Part shown: positions 33,182 to 41,949 of the stretch, in pieces
How positions within the stretch are numbered: position 1 is the stretch's first letter
How the letters are laid out: each line of letters opens with the position of its first letter
NCBI GenBank assembly: GCA_017400135.1
Contig: JAFPVJ010000013.1
Span: 33,076 to 97,075, forward strand
Length of the DNA stretch: 64,000 bases
Source of the DNA: Bacteroidales bacterium
Lineage (GTDB): Bacteria > Bacteroidota > Bacteroidia > Bacteroidales > UBA932
Direction: 5' to 3'
Translations under genes and position numbers: made by a program
Notes under the pieces: generated by a model
The model's database searches: none
What the model was told of the DNA's origin: nothing
Seen by the model: the letters and a program-made list of their open reading frames with translations, nothing else

Positions 33182-33433
33182 CTACAAAAGATTATTTTCT
33201 TTCAAATATCTATGGAGTTGTTTCAATGTACTTCTTTTCACTATTTTTCCGGGGTGAGGCCTATGGATATCAAAAACCCGACCCTCTCGAGAAAAAGACA
33301 CACGGGATCCGGAAGTCATACCTTTGTTATCCATTTGATAGTCAAAAAGGCCCATTAGCCTAATCAACTCATCAAATGTAAAATCCTTCGGCAAACGCTT
33401 GAATCTATCTAACAGTTTGTCTTTCGTACTCAT
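33182..33433 (-). CDS. hicA: HicA-family mRNA interferase toxin
   Basis: An 83-residue HicA-like toxin, first in the hicA-hicB pair. It has the dsRBD-like pattern: an FDELIRLMG helix, then GMTSGSRVSFSREGRVFDIHRPHPGKIVKRSTLKQ. In the classical family the Gly-Ser is followed by the catalytic His (GSHH); here it is GSRVSF, so the catalytic base differs or activity is altered. The IHRPHPG segment could supply a His. A full promoter lies right upstream. Toxins of this type cleave mRNA in the cytoplasm until bound by HicB. Confidence 0.88.
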   Translation of the reverse strand: MSTKDKLLDRFKRLPKDFTFDELIRLMGLFDYQMDNKGMTSGSRVSFSREGRVFDIHRPHPGKIVKRSTLKQLHRYLKENNLL

Positions 33434-33435
33434 GA

Positions 33436-33467
33436 CAAAGATACTAAATATGATACTATTTCACAAA
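33436..33467 (-). promoter_or_regulatory. hicAB promoter
   Basis: TTTG (33467-33464), exactly 20 bases, then TATCTTTG (33443-33436): a perfect match to both consensus boxes. The ATG of hicA begins only three bases later, so the transcript is close to leaderless. A direct repeat AGTATC...AGTATC lies between the boxes and may be the HicB operator. The -33 box sits at the end of the yifB-like gene. Confidence 0.78.
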
Positions 33468-35023
33468 TCAAAGATATCCTGCCGGTCAAGGAAGCGATAG
33501 CCGGCGGCTTCGGCGAGGTGCGGGACAGTGATGAAATCAGCGGCCTCCAGGTCCGCAATCGTGCGGGCCAGCTTGATGATACGCGAACAGGCGCGGGCCG
33601 ACAGGCCCATGCGCGTCATTACCTTCTCCAGATAGTCCTGGCAGCGGGCGTCCAGCGGGCAGTAGCGCCGGATCATGCGGTTGTCCATCTCGGCGTTGAC
33701 CCGGATCGGCTCCTCCCGGAAGCGCTCCGCCTGGATCTCGCGGGCTGCGATCACCCGGGCGCGAACCTGCGCCGAAGTCTCTGACAATGAACCCCGTACC
33801 AGCTTCCCGGGATCGACGGATTTAAGCCAGAGTTGCAGGTCCACACGGTCTAGCAAAGGACCCGACAGGCGCCCCAGATAGGCCTCCCGCCGCCCCGGCG
33901 TGCAGGTGCAGCGGTCCCCTTCCCCGTACCAGCCGCAGGGACAGGGATTGGTCGCCGCGACCAGCATGAAGGACGCCGGATACTCCACCTTGCTCTTGAG
34001 GCGCGAGATCACGACACGGCGGTCCTCCATCGGTGCGCGCAGGGCCTCGATCATCTTCTTCGGCGCTTCGCAGAATTCATCGATGAAGAGCACTCCATTA
34101 TGCGCAAGCGACATTTCCCCGGGGAGGATCGTGTCCGAACCACCGCCGATCAAGGCGGGCAGGGAGGCCGTGTAGTGCGGGGCGCGGAAGGGACGCTGGC
34201 GGATCAGGCCCACGCCCGAATGCGCCCGTCCCGAGACCGAATAGATCTTGGAGGTTTGGATCGACTCCTCCATCGACATCGGCGGCAGGATGCCCGCCAT
34301 CGCCTTGGCCAGGGAGCTCTTGCCACTCCCCGGGGAACCAATGAGAAGTACGTTGTGACAGCCGCTCGCCGCGATTTCGACGCCCCGTTTCGCCTGCTCC
34401 TGCCCGATGATCTCGGAGAAATCCATATAGGAATAAACGGCGTCCGGCAGCTGCGGGGCCTCCTTCAGGCGCGCATACTCCGGCGTATTCCAGACCAGCA
34501 GGTCTTCGCAGGCAGACTCCCCCGAGAGGATGCGGATCGCCTCGTCCAGCGTGCGGATGCCATACACCTGCGTCTGGCGGAACTCCACCGCCTCCATCGC
34601 GGAACGGACAGGAAGAATGCAACCCCGGAAACCGTCGCGCACCGCCATCTCGGCGTAGGCCAGGGCGCCCGTAATCTCGCGCACCTCCCCATCGAGGCCC
34701 AGCTCCCCCATGATGAGGAATTCGCCCAGCAGCGGGAGTTTCCGCTGCTCGGAGGCCGCGATGATGCCCAGGGCGATGGGCAGGTCGTAACCGCTACCGT
34801 TCTTCCGCAGGTCGGCGGGAGCCAGATTGATGACTATCTTCTTGCCGGGAATGGTGTATCCCAGGGATTGGAGGGCGTTGACGGTCCGGAGCAGGCTCTC
34901 TTTGACGGCCGTGTCTCCGAGTCCGACGAGGTGGATGCCGATCCCGCTGCGGATGTCCACCTCAACGGTCACGGTGACGGCTTCGATGCCGATGCATTTG
35001 GCGCAAAAAATCTGTACGAGCAT
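33461..35023 (-). CDS. YifB/ComM-family Mg-chelatase-like AAA ATPase
   Basis: A 520-residue AAA+ protein. It has an N-terminal Lon-protease-like S16-fold domain (about residues 1-170, IHLVGLGDTAVKES, VINLAPADLRKNGSGYDLP), a Walker A GSPGSGKSS, a Walker B GVLFIDEF, and the Cys-rich ATNPCPCGWYGEGDRCTCTPG loop of ComM. ComM helicases promote branch migration during natural transformation; the role in Bacteroidota is not settled. I use the ATG at 35023 (MLVQIF, the family's usual start); the frame's longer extension to 35149 is not family-like. A near-consensus -7 box TACATTAG lies at 35043-35050. Confidence 0.93.
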   Translation of the reverse strand: MLVQIFCAKCIGIEAVTVTVEVDIRSGIGIHLVGLGDTAVKESLLRTVNALQSLGYTIPGKKIVINLAPADLRKNGSGYDLPIALGIIAASEQRKLPLLGEFLIMGELGLDGEVREITGALAYAEMAVRDGFRGCILPVRSAMEAVEFRQTQVYGIRTLDEAIRILSGESACEDLLVWNTPEYARLKEAPQLPDAVYSYMDFSEIIGQEQAKRGVEIAASGCHNVLLIGSPGSGKSSLAKAMAGILPPMSMEESIQTSKIYSVSGRAHSGVGLIRQRPFRAPHYTASLPALIGGGSDTILPGEMSLAHNGVLFIDEFCEAPKKMIEALRAPMEDRRVVISRLKSKVEYPASFMLVAATNPCPCGWYGEGDRCTCTPGRREAYLGRLSGPLLDRVDLQLWLKSVDPGKLVRGSLSETSAQVRARVIAAREIQAERFREEPIRVNAEMDNRMIRRYCPLDARCQDYLEKVMTRMGLSARACSRIIKLARTIADLEAADFITVPHLAEAAGYRFLDRQDIFDL

Positions 35024-35185
35024 AGTATGAGTTTTCGGTCCCCTAATGTAGTCAATCCCCTTCCGGCAGCCGTACGATAAACGTTTAAGTCGCGAAACGT
35101 CCGCCCGTGTGGCGAAATCAGCGGCCGGGGACGATTTTGATGCGAGCAAAAAAATGATGAACTTTGGAAAGAAACCTTTGCATCC

Positions 35186-37027
35186 ATGAGAAAACTGCTC
35201 CTTCCGGCGCTCCTCGCCCTGCTGGCCTCCTGCTCCACGTCAGCCCCGACCCAGACCCTCACCCCCGTCAATTTCTCCGAAGTCACCATCGACGACGCTT
35301 TCTGGGGCCCCCGTCTCCAGAGTCACAAGGACGTCACCCTGAAAGTCTGCATCGACCAGATCGAGAACCAGACAGGACGCATACGCAACTTCGAGAACGC
35401 CGCCAAGGGAGAAGGCGCCCACTCGGGCATCTTCTTCGACGACTCCGACGTGTACAAGGCCCTGGAAGGAATGGCTTATTCGCTACAAAACCATCCGGAT
35501 CCGGAACTGGAGGCCAAGTGCGACGAGTGGATCGACAAGTTCGCCGCGGCACAGCAACCGGACGGTTACATCAACACCTATTATACCCTCACGGGCCTGG
35601 AGAACCGCTGGGACAACATGGACAAGCACGAGATGTACTGCGCCGGACACATGATCGAGGCGGGCGTGGCATACTACAACGTGACCGGCAAGCGCAAACT
35701 CCTGGACATCTGCATCCGGATGGCCGACCATCTGATGACAGTCTTCGGCCCCGGCAAACGGCATTGGGTGCCCGGCCACGAGGAGATCGAGCTCGCCCTT
35801 GTCAAACTCTACCGCACGACCGGCGAGAAGAAATACCTGGACTTCGCCCAGTGGCTGCTCGAGCAGCGCGGACACGGCTATGGTTCCTACGGCGCGAAGA
35901 GCGACAGGAAATGGCCGACGCAGTACTATCAGGATGACGTACCCGTGCGCGAGCAGACCGACATCTCCGGCCACGCCGTGCGCTCGATGTACCTTTTCTG
36001 CGGCATGGCGGACGTCGCAGCCTGCACGGGCGACCAGGGCTACATCGACGCCCTGGACCGTCTCTGGGACGACGTGGTCCTGCGCAACATGTACATCACC
36101 GGCGGTATCGGCCAGTCCCGCCACAACGAGGGATTCACCGAAGATTACAGCCTGCCCAATCTCACCGCCTACTGCGAGACCTGCGCCTCCGTGGGCATGG
36201 TGCTCTGGAACTGGCGGATGAACCAGCGGACGGGTGACGCGAAATACGCCGACGTCCTGGAGCGCTCGATGTACAACGGCGCGCTGGCGGGCATTTCCCT
36301 GGCAGGCGACCGGTTCTTCTATGTCAATCCCCTGGAGTCCCTGGGCAACCACCACCGCCAGCCCTGGTATGGCTGCGCCTGCTGCCCCAGCCAGATCTGC
36401 CGTTTCCTGCCCTCGATCGGCAACTACATTTACGGCACCTCGAAGGACGGCATCTGGGTCAACCTGTATATGGGCAACCGCGCCACGATGAAGGTCGGAC
36501 GCAAGACATTGACGATCAAGCAGGAAACGGAATATCCCTGGAAGGGTGCCGTCTCCCTGACCGTCGGGACGAAAACTCCGGTCCGGACGACGGTCCACCT
36601 TCGAATTCCGGGTTGGTGTAAAGCCTGGTCCATTGCCATCAACGGCGAGAAAATGCCGACCCCCGTCGAGAAGGGCTATGCCATCCTGGAGCGCAAGTGG
36701 TCGGACGGCGACCGGATCACCCTGGATCTCGAGATGCCGGCCCGGCTCGTGGCGGCCGACCCGCGGACCAAGGAGGACGAGGGTTGTCGCGCCGTGCAGC
36801 GCGGACCGCTGGTCTATTGCCTGGAAGAAGTGGACAATCCGGAAGCCTTCGACAGCCTGAAACTTTGCGAAGATGCCGCCTTTGAAGAGACCTTCGAGCC
36901 GGATCTGCTGCGGGGCGTGGTGTCCCTGAGCACCGCCTCCGGAGAAAAGACGCTCAAGTTCATTCCCTACTACGCCTGGGACAACCGCGAGGCGGGCAGG
37001 ATGAAGGTTTGGATTCCGCTGGAATAG
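35186..37027 (+). CDS. GH127 beta-L-arabinofuranosidase lipoprotein
   Basis: A 613-residue lipoprotein (LLASC, Cys16) of glycoside hydrolase family 127 (formerly DUF1680). The family's zinc site is visible: Glu331 and Cys333 (CETCASVG) with Cys399-Cys400 (CACCPSQICRF). By the known HypBA1 enzyme, the second-last Cys is the nucleophile (here Cys399), and Glu315 falls where the acid/base Glu should be. The fold is an (alpha/alpha)6 barrel followed by beta-domains. The enzyme would release L-arabinofuranose from plant or glycoprotein glycans outside the inner membrane. It stands alone and converges with the sirtuin gene. Confidence 0.93.
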   Translation: MRKLLLPALLALLASCSTSAPTQTLTPVNFSEVTIDDAFWGPRLQSHKDVTLKVCIDQIENQTGRIRNFENAAKGEGAHSGIFFDDSDVYKALEGMAYSLQNHPDPELEAKCDEWIDKFAAAQQPDGYINTYYTLTGLENRWDNMDKHEMYCAGHMIEAGVAYYNVTGKRKLLDICIRMADHLMTVFGPGKRHWVPGHEEIELALVKLYRTTGEKKYLDFAQWLLEQRGHGYGSYGAKSDRKWPTQYYQDDVPVREQTDISGHAVRSMYLFCGMADVAACTGDQGYIDALDRLWDDVVLRNMYITGGIGQSRHNEGFTEDYSLPNLTAYCETCASVGMVLWNWRMNQRTGDAKYADVLERSMYNGALAGISLAGDRFFYVNPLESLGNHHRQPWYGCACCPSQICRFLPSIGNYIYGTSKDGIWVNLYMGNRATMKVGRKTLTIKQETEYPWKGAVSLTVGTKTPVRTTVHLRIPGWCKAWSIAINGEKMPTPVEKGYAILERKWSDGDRITLDLEMPARLVAADPRTKEDEGCRAVQRGPLVYCLEEVDNPEAFDSLKLCEDAAFEETFEPDLLRGVVSLSTASGEKTLKFIPYYAWDNREAGRMKVWIPLE

Positions 37028-37036
37028 TTCTGGAAA

Positions 37037-37744
37037 TTACAATTCCTTCAGCTTCTCAAGGAAGGTTTTCATACCGCGGGTCGCAACATCCCGGATGTGC
37101 GTGATCCGCTTGTCGTACGCCGGCACATCTTTGGGGTCTATAATGAAGATAGGAACGCCAGGGGCCGCATAATGGTACAGGGACGCAGCCGGATAGACCT
37201 GGAGCGAGGTACCGACGATCAGCACCACATCCGCCTTTTCGACAGCGCGGATGGCTTCCGTCATCTTGGGCACAGATTCGCCAAAAAAGACAATATGTGG
37301 CCGTAACTGGACGCCGCGTTTGTCTTTGTCGCCCAGCCGGACCGGAGCATAACCGACATCGACCACAGCCCTCTCGCTGAACCCGTCATAATCGTTGAAC
37401 GTGTCTTCCGGACGCACCTTGGTGGCCTCCCCGTGGAGGTGGATGATGTCCGTGCTGCCCGCGCGCTCGTGAAGGTCGTCCACGTTCTGGGTGATGACGG
37501 TGACTTCATAGTCCTTTTCCAGGGCGGCGATATCGAGATGCGCCGAATTGGGCTTGCAGGCCGCCATCCGGGTGCGAAGGCCGTTGTAGAAATCCAGGAC
37601 GGTCTTGGGGTCATTGTACCATCCCTGGATGGAAGCGACCACCATTGGATCGTAGTTGTCCCAGGTCCCGCCGCTGTCGCGGTAGGTGCTCAATCCACTT
37701 TCGGCGCTGACGCCCGCGCCCGTCAAGACGACAATTTTTTTCAT
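37037..37744 (-). CDS. cobB: NAD-dependent deacylase (sirtuin) without zinc cysteines
   Basis: A 235-residue cytoplasmic Sir2 protein. It has NAD-binding GAGVSAESGLSTYRDSGGTW, catalytic TQNVDDLHERAG and HLHGE with the active-site His, and the C-terminal GTSLQVYPAA motif. The segment after HLHGE, where most sirtuins have four zinc-binding Cys, has no Cys at all, as in some Bacteroidota CobB proteins. It removes acetyl or other acyl groups from lysine. A -7 box TAAATTTG lies at 37766-37773. It is divergent from the 37831 gene. Confidence 0.92.
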   Translation of the reverse strand: MKKIVVLTGAGVSAESGLSTYRDSGGTWDNYDPMVVASIQGWYNDPKTVLDFYNGLRTRMAACKPNSAHLDIAALEKDYEVTVITQNVDDLHERAGSTDIIHLHGEATKVRPEDTFNDYDGFSERAVVDVGYAPVRLGDKDKRGVQLRPHIVFFGESVPKMTEAIRAVEKADVVLIVGTSLQVYPAASLYHYAAPGVPIFIIDPKDVPAYDKRITHIRDVATRGMKTFLEKLKEL

Positions 37745-37765
37745 CGCAAATCGGTTTATCTCTCA

Positions 37766-37773
37766 CAAATTTA
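37766..37773 (-). promoter_or_regulatory. -7 box of the sirtuin gene
   Basis: TAAATTTG, an exact TAnnTTTG match, 21 bases before the sirtuin ATG. No good -33 box is seen 20 bases further upstream. Confidence 0.55.
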
Positions 37774-37798
37774 AGAAGAAAAAACAAGATGAAAAGCG

Positions 37799-37806
37799 TA
37801 TCTTTG
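37799..37806 (+). promoter_or_regulatory. -7 box of the 37831 gene
   Basis: TATCTTTG, exact consensus, 24 bases before the ATG at 37831. It lies inside the longer frame opening at 37789 and so argues for the shorter protein. Confidence 0.65.
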
Positions 37807-37830
37807 CGGGCGAATCTCAAAAGAAATCCC

Positions 37831-38391
37831 ATGACGAAGATCAGTCCGGCCGATAAACTAATTTATGACAATTACGAAAAGACCCTGCAGGCGGGCCTGA
37901 TGAAGGTCTGCAAGTCCGCTGGCATGCTCGGCGACGACCTGCTCTCCAGCCCGGACATCGAGGCGAAGTGGGAAGAGTTCATCCAGGATTACATCGGGGA
38001 CGCCGTCGGCGAATTCAACGAATTCCCGGAGGCGGCGGTCGCCTGGCCCGGCTTCATCGGGATGGCGGTCGCACACCGCTGGGACGAGGACTGGACCCGG
38101 TACAAGGATATGAAATACAAGGACTTGTACGGCCCGAACGGCTGGGATGACATGGACGAGGGCATCCTCCATTTCGTGCTGGGCCTGGATCTGGGCAGCG
38201 ATGAGGCGATCCGCCTGGCGCAGACGATGAATTCCTGCGCCCTGGCTTCCCTGGCCCTGATCCGCCACGAAGGCGTGGAGGCGCAGACCGCCCGGGGTTT
38301 CTACATCCTGGCGCGCACCTACACGGTCCTTTTCCGCATCGGTGCGGCCGTGGAGCTCTATCGGCAGAAATATTCTATTCAGGCAGTCTAG
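37831..38391 (+). CDS. Conserved-looking cytoplasmic protein of unknown function
   Basis: A 186-residue, mostly helical protein without signal peptide or membrane segment, starting MTKISPADKLIYDNYEK. It has an acidic middle (YGPNGWDDMDEGILHFVLGLDLG) and a helical C-terminus (ALASLALIRHEGVE...FYILARTYTVLFRIGAAVEL). I do not recognise a family. The start at 37831 is set by the -7 box at 37799-37806; the frame opens earlier at 37789. Its last 17 bases overlap the end of the converging GH76 gene. Confidence 0.75.
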   Translation: MTKISPADKLIYDNYEKTLQAGLMKVCKSAGMLGDDLLSSPDIEAKWEEFIQDYIGDAVGEFNEFPEAAVAWPGFIGMAVAHRWDEDWTRYKDMKYKDLYGPNGWDDMDEGILHFVLGLDLGSDEAIRLAQTMNSCALASLALIRHEGVEAQTARGFYILARTYTVLFRIGAAVELYRQKYSIQAV

Positions 38392-39571
38392 CGACGCCTT
38401 CCATCAGCGAGGCGCCACTGGCCTGAGCACCCATTGAAGCGGTCGTGCCGTTGAAGGTCGTACCCCAGTAATAATCGCAGTACATCCGCGGGTAACGGCC
38501 GCGATCGAGGTGTCTGGACAAGGTCTTGGCACTCAAGACCAGCTTTTCCTTGATGGTCTGGGCCGTGTGTGCATCCGCATTGGCGTCCAGCACATAGTTG
38601 ACGGCATAGGGGATCAACACCGCCTTGAAGATACTCTGGTCCATATCCTGCCCTTCGGAGCGCGGGATGCCGTCGGTGGTGCAGCGGTTGCTGGTGAAAG
38701 CATATTGCAGTACCACGCCCGCCTTGTCCATGTAAGCTTTGTCTCCCGTGAGGTGGTAGAGACGCCGGCAGGCTTCGCCGAAAGTACCCTGCGTGTAGGA
38801 GAGCGGCGGCTCTTCGACCCGCTCCGTGTCCGGCATGTTGGCGATACAGTACTGGTAGAGCATCTTCGCCGCATCAAGATAGCCGGACACCTTGTAGCGC
38901 TCGTACAGAAGGGCGGCCACCAGGCAGGAAGGGGCGTTGGTGCAGGCGTTCAGGTTATTCCTGTCCTCATCCCGATCCGTCCAGGGAAGACCGTAAAGTC
39001 CTGTCCCCTTGGAGGAAACGACCCGGCGGGGCCAGATGTAACGGTCAAACACCTCCCGCGCCGTATCGGCGTAGGAGGCATTCCCGGCCACTTCGGAGAT
39101 ATGGAACAGCGTCAGGCAGATCCACGCCATGTCGTCGGTCCACTGGTTGAAGAACCCCCCGTATGTTCCCTCTCCGCGATGGGTACGGTTGTAGTTGTTG
39201 GCATAGTTGACCACCCACTTGGCGGCATAGTCCAGATAGATGGCCGCCCCGTTCGGATCCGCGGACCGGGTCCTCTCCACGTGGTACAGCAGCACGTCCA
39301 GGGCATGGGCCTGCTGCCAGTAGATATACTGGGAAGAACGCTCGATGTCGTTGGGCGTGGACCAGAAAGTCCCTGTCGACTTGTCCAGGAAGTTGGAGAC
39401 CAGCACATTCGTGCAGGAGTCGGCCAAGGCCGCCCAGTTGTCTTTCGAGACAACCGGAGTGACGGGAGTCGTACCGCCTCCGCCTTGGGATGGGCTCACC
39501 GGTTCGATGCCGCTATTGCCGCAGGCCAGGGCCAGGATGGCCGTCAGAAAAGGAATAAGACTCTTTTTCAT
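38375..39571 (-). CDS. GH76 endo-alpha-1,6-mannanase lipoprotein (second copy)
   Basis: A 398-residue lipoprotein (LALAC, Cys17) with a Gly-rich spacer after the lipid anchor, then an (alpha/alpha)6 barrel. The family's Asp-Asp catalytic pair is Asp146-Asp147 in NQWTDDMAWICL. GH76 cleaves the alpha-1,6-mannan backbone of yeast-type mannan with retention. I start at 39571 (MKKSLIPF), the signal-peptide methionine; a longer frame begins at 39622. It is the last gene of the mannan operon, 14 bases after the GH92 gene, and ends overlapping an unrelated plus-strand gene. Confidence 0.9.
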   Translation of the reverse strand: MKKSLIPFLTAILALACGNSGIEPVSPSQGGGGTTPVTPVVSKDNWAALADSCTNVLVSNFLDKSTGTFWSTPNDIERSSQYIYWQQAHALDVLLYHVERTRSADPNGAAIYLDYAAKWVVNYANNYNRTHRGEGTYGGFFNQWTDDMAWICLTLFHISEVAGNASYADTAREVFDRYIWPRRVVSSKGTGLYGLPWTDRDEDRNNLNACTNAPSCLVAALLYERYKVSGYLDAAKMLYQYCIANMPDTERVEEPPLSYTQGTFGEACRRLYHLTGDKAYMDKAGVVLQYAFTSNRCTTDGIPRSEGQDMDQSIFKAVLIPYAVNYVLDANADAHTAQTIKEKLVLSAKTLSRHLDRGRYPRMYCDYYWGTTFNGTTASMGAQASGASLMEGVARLPE

Positions 39572-39585
39572 CTTTAACGGATCAT

Positions 39586-41937
39586 TTATCGGGAGACAGG
39601 GGGATGTGCGGTATTCCAACAATCGGAGGGTTCCGGCCCCATCCGCAAGACCAGTTCGCCACCGGCGAAGATATCCTTGCGATAGAGCCAGTCCTCGTTC
39701 AGAGGCTTTCCGTTGAAACGCGCGGACTGCACGTAGTAGGCCTCGGGGCCCCCGCCTTCGGTGCGGATGACGAATTTCCGGCCGCGGGCGTTGAAGGGAC
39801 TGAGGTGGACGGTGACTTTGTCGAAGGCGGGGCTGCCGATCTGGTAGGTCGGCTCCGCGGGAGCGCCGCCCTGTACGTCGAAGAGGCCGAGGGCCGTCAT
39901 CACGAACCAGGCGCCCAACTGGCCCTGGTCCTCATCCTGTCCGTAGCCGTAACCGTGTTCCCCGTCGGTGCCGTAGAACTCGTCGCAGATCAGGCGAGTC
40001 CATTTCTGTGTCAGGTCCGGACGTCCGGAGAAGTTGAACAGCCAGGGGATGTGGAGGCTGGGCTGGTTGCCATGATTGTAGGGACTGCGCAGGCCTGAGA
40101 AGGCGTAGGCGACCTTGCCGCCGCCGAAGATGCTTTTGCGGGCTTCGGTGAAGATGGAGTCGAGGATGGCATTGAAACGTTCGCCTCCCATCCGGGCAAT
40201 CAGCGAATCCGGTTCCTGCGGTACGAAGAAGGTATACTGGACCGCATTGCCTTCCTGGAAGCCGCGCCAGGACTCGAGCGGATCGAAGTTATCTATCCAA
40301 GCGCCACCGGGAATGCGGGGTCGGACGAGTTTGAGCGAATCATCGAATAACTTGGCCCAACCATGGGACAAGTCCATCAGGCGCCCGTAGTCCTCTTCAT
40401 GGCCCAGTTGCTTGGCGAGTTGGGCGGTGGCGTATGCGCTGAAACTGTATTCAAGGGTATGGGAGACCGAGAAGGTCGCCCCACCCTCGTGGGCCACGAA
40501 GCCGGGATCCGTCACGTAAGGGACGTAACCGTTCTCCACGAACTGGCGGACATCCATCTTGCCGGCTCCTTCGATGCGGCCTTCCCACTCGAGGTTGTCC
40601 TTGCGCGCCGCCTCGTACATCTTTTCAACGTCATAACGACGGATACCGCTGTTGTAAGCACCCGCAAAGGCGATGCTGACCATGTTGGTACCCACTCCGG
40701 AAACATATTTGCTGCAGGCGATGCCGTCGCCCAGCCACCCGGCGTCCTGATAGACGAGAAGCTGGCTTGACACCCAGTCGTTGTAATACTCCGGATAAGC
40801 GAGCGCCCAAAGCGGCGTGAGATTCCAGTAGCCGCCCCAGATCGCATCGGTATTGTAATGGTTATGGACGGGACGTCCCTTGGCGTCCAGGGGAATCTGG
40901 CCGACGGATCCGTCGTTGCGCGGATAGGCTCCGTTCACGTCGCTGGCCAAGCCGCGTCCCAGCAGGGCATGGTAAAGGCCGGTATAAAACTTGATCCGGT
41001 TCTCTTCCGTACCTCCTTCCGTTTCCAGACGACCGAGAGTCTCTTTCCAGGAACGGGAAGCCTGCTTGGCCGCCGTGTTGAAATCCATCTTCCGGGCCTC
41101 TGCCAACAGGTTGGCCCGGGCATTGTCGACAGAAGTGTAGGACAGGCCCAGTTTGAGAACCACCTGGTCGCCTTCGTCCAGGCTGTAGTCCAGGCTGAGG
41201 ACGGCGCCCGGGCCTTCGGCGACAGAGGATTCCGCCCTTTCCCCGCCCACTCGGAAGGCGCTGACTCCATCCGGCTCACGGGATAGTTCGGCATAAAAGT
41301 ACATCTCCACGGTGGCCCCGGCCTGATACTTCTTGACATATTCCGGCTCGGTCACGATAAAGCCGCTCAAGGCTTTGCCGTCCCATTCGGCGCGGGCGTC
41401 GCGGATGGCACCGCTCTCCCCTTCCCGGGTGCCGACATTGACCAGAATATGTCCGTCGCCACCCTTCCGGAAGGTAAAGCGCTGGAAGCCCACGCGCGGC
41501 GTGGCGGTGAGCTCCGCATAGACGTCATAATCCTTCAGCAGCACGGCATAGTAGCCGGGCCGGGCGGTTTCGTCCGTCTTGTCGAAGCGGGAGCGCCAGC
41601 CGGCGTCCGGATCTTCCAGCCGCCCCGGCTGCGTCACGGGCTCGCCGGTGACCGGCATCAGGGCCAGTCCTCCGACCTGGAACTCGTGGAAGCAGGGGAA
41701 ACCGTCGATGGACGTGTGCGTATCCTCATAACCGACGGCCTCCCAGCCCTGGTTGTTGCCGTAGGTACCGTTGGTGGAAGCACCGAGCTTGGCCATGCCG
41801 AAAGGTACGGCGGCCGGCGTGTAGACGAACCAGCGGCTGTGGACAGTGCCTATGTTGGGATTGACATATTGGGTGTAATCGGGACCGCAGGCGATGCAGA
41901 GCAAGGCGGTCAGCACGGGGATGAGGATTCTATTCAT
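39586..41937 (-). CDS. GH92 alpha-mannosidase lipoprotein
   Basis: A 783-residue lipoprotein (LLCIAC, Cys17). It has the family opening YVNPNIGTVHSRWFVYTPAAVPFGM, the EFQVGGLALMPVTGE segment, DAIWGGYWNLTPLWAL, and the late catalytic block GYGQDEDQGQLGAWFVMTALGLF. GH92 enzymes are calcium-dependent inverting exo-alpha-mannosidases that trim alpha-1,2/1,3 side chains from mannan or N-glycans. It lies between two GH76 genes, so it would expose the backbone they cut. Linkage specificity cannot be read from the sequence. Confidence 0.95.
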   Translation of the reverse strand: MNRILIPVLTALLCIACGPDYTQYVNPNIGTVHSRWFVYTPAAVPFGMAKLGASTNGTYGNNQGWEAVGYEDTHTSIDGFPCFHEFQVGGLALMPVTGEPVTQPGRLEDPDAGWRSRFDKTDETARPGYYAVLLKDYDVYAELTATPRVGFQRFTFRKGGDGHILVNVGTREGESGAIRDARAEWDGKALSGFIVTEPEYVKKYQAGATVEMYFYAELSREPDGVSAFRVGGERAESSVAEGPGAVLSLDYSLDEGDQVVLKLGLSYTSVDNARANLLAEARKMDFNTAAKQASRSWKETLGRLETEGGTEENRIKFYTGLYHALLGRGLASDVNGAYPRNDGSVGQIPLDAKGRPVHNHYNTDAIWGGYWNLTPLWALAYPEYYNDWVSSQLLVYQDAGWLGDGIACSKYVSGVGTNMVSIAFAGAYNSGIRRYDVEKMYEAARKDNLEWEGRIEGAGKMDVRQFVENGYVPYVTDPGFVAHEGGATFSVSHTLEYSFSAYATAQLAKQLGHEEDYGRLMDLSHGWAKLFDDSLKLVRPRIPGGAWIDNFDPLESWRGFQEGNAVQYTFFVPQEPDSLIARMGGERFNAILDSIFTEARKSIFGGGKVAYAFSGLRSPYNHGNQPSLHIPWLFNFSGRPDLTQKWTRLICDEFYGTDGEHGYGYGQDEDQGQLGAWFVMTALGLFDVQGGAPAEPTYQIGSPAFDKVTVHLSPFNARGRKFVIRTEGGGPEAYYVQSARFNGKPLNEDWLYRKDIFAGGELVLRMGPEPSDCWNTAHPPVSR

Positions 41938-41949
41938 TCCTTTGAAGGG

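Noticed and set aside
35024-35149. N-terminal extension of the YifB-like protein in the open frame
   Set aside because: The 42 extra residues are not family-like, and a near-consensus -7 box lies within them.
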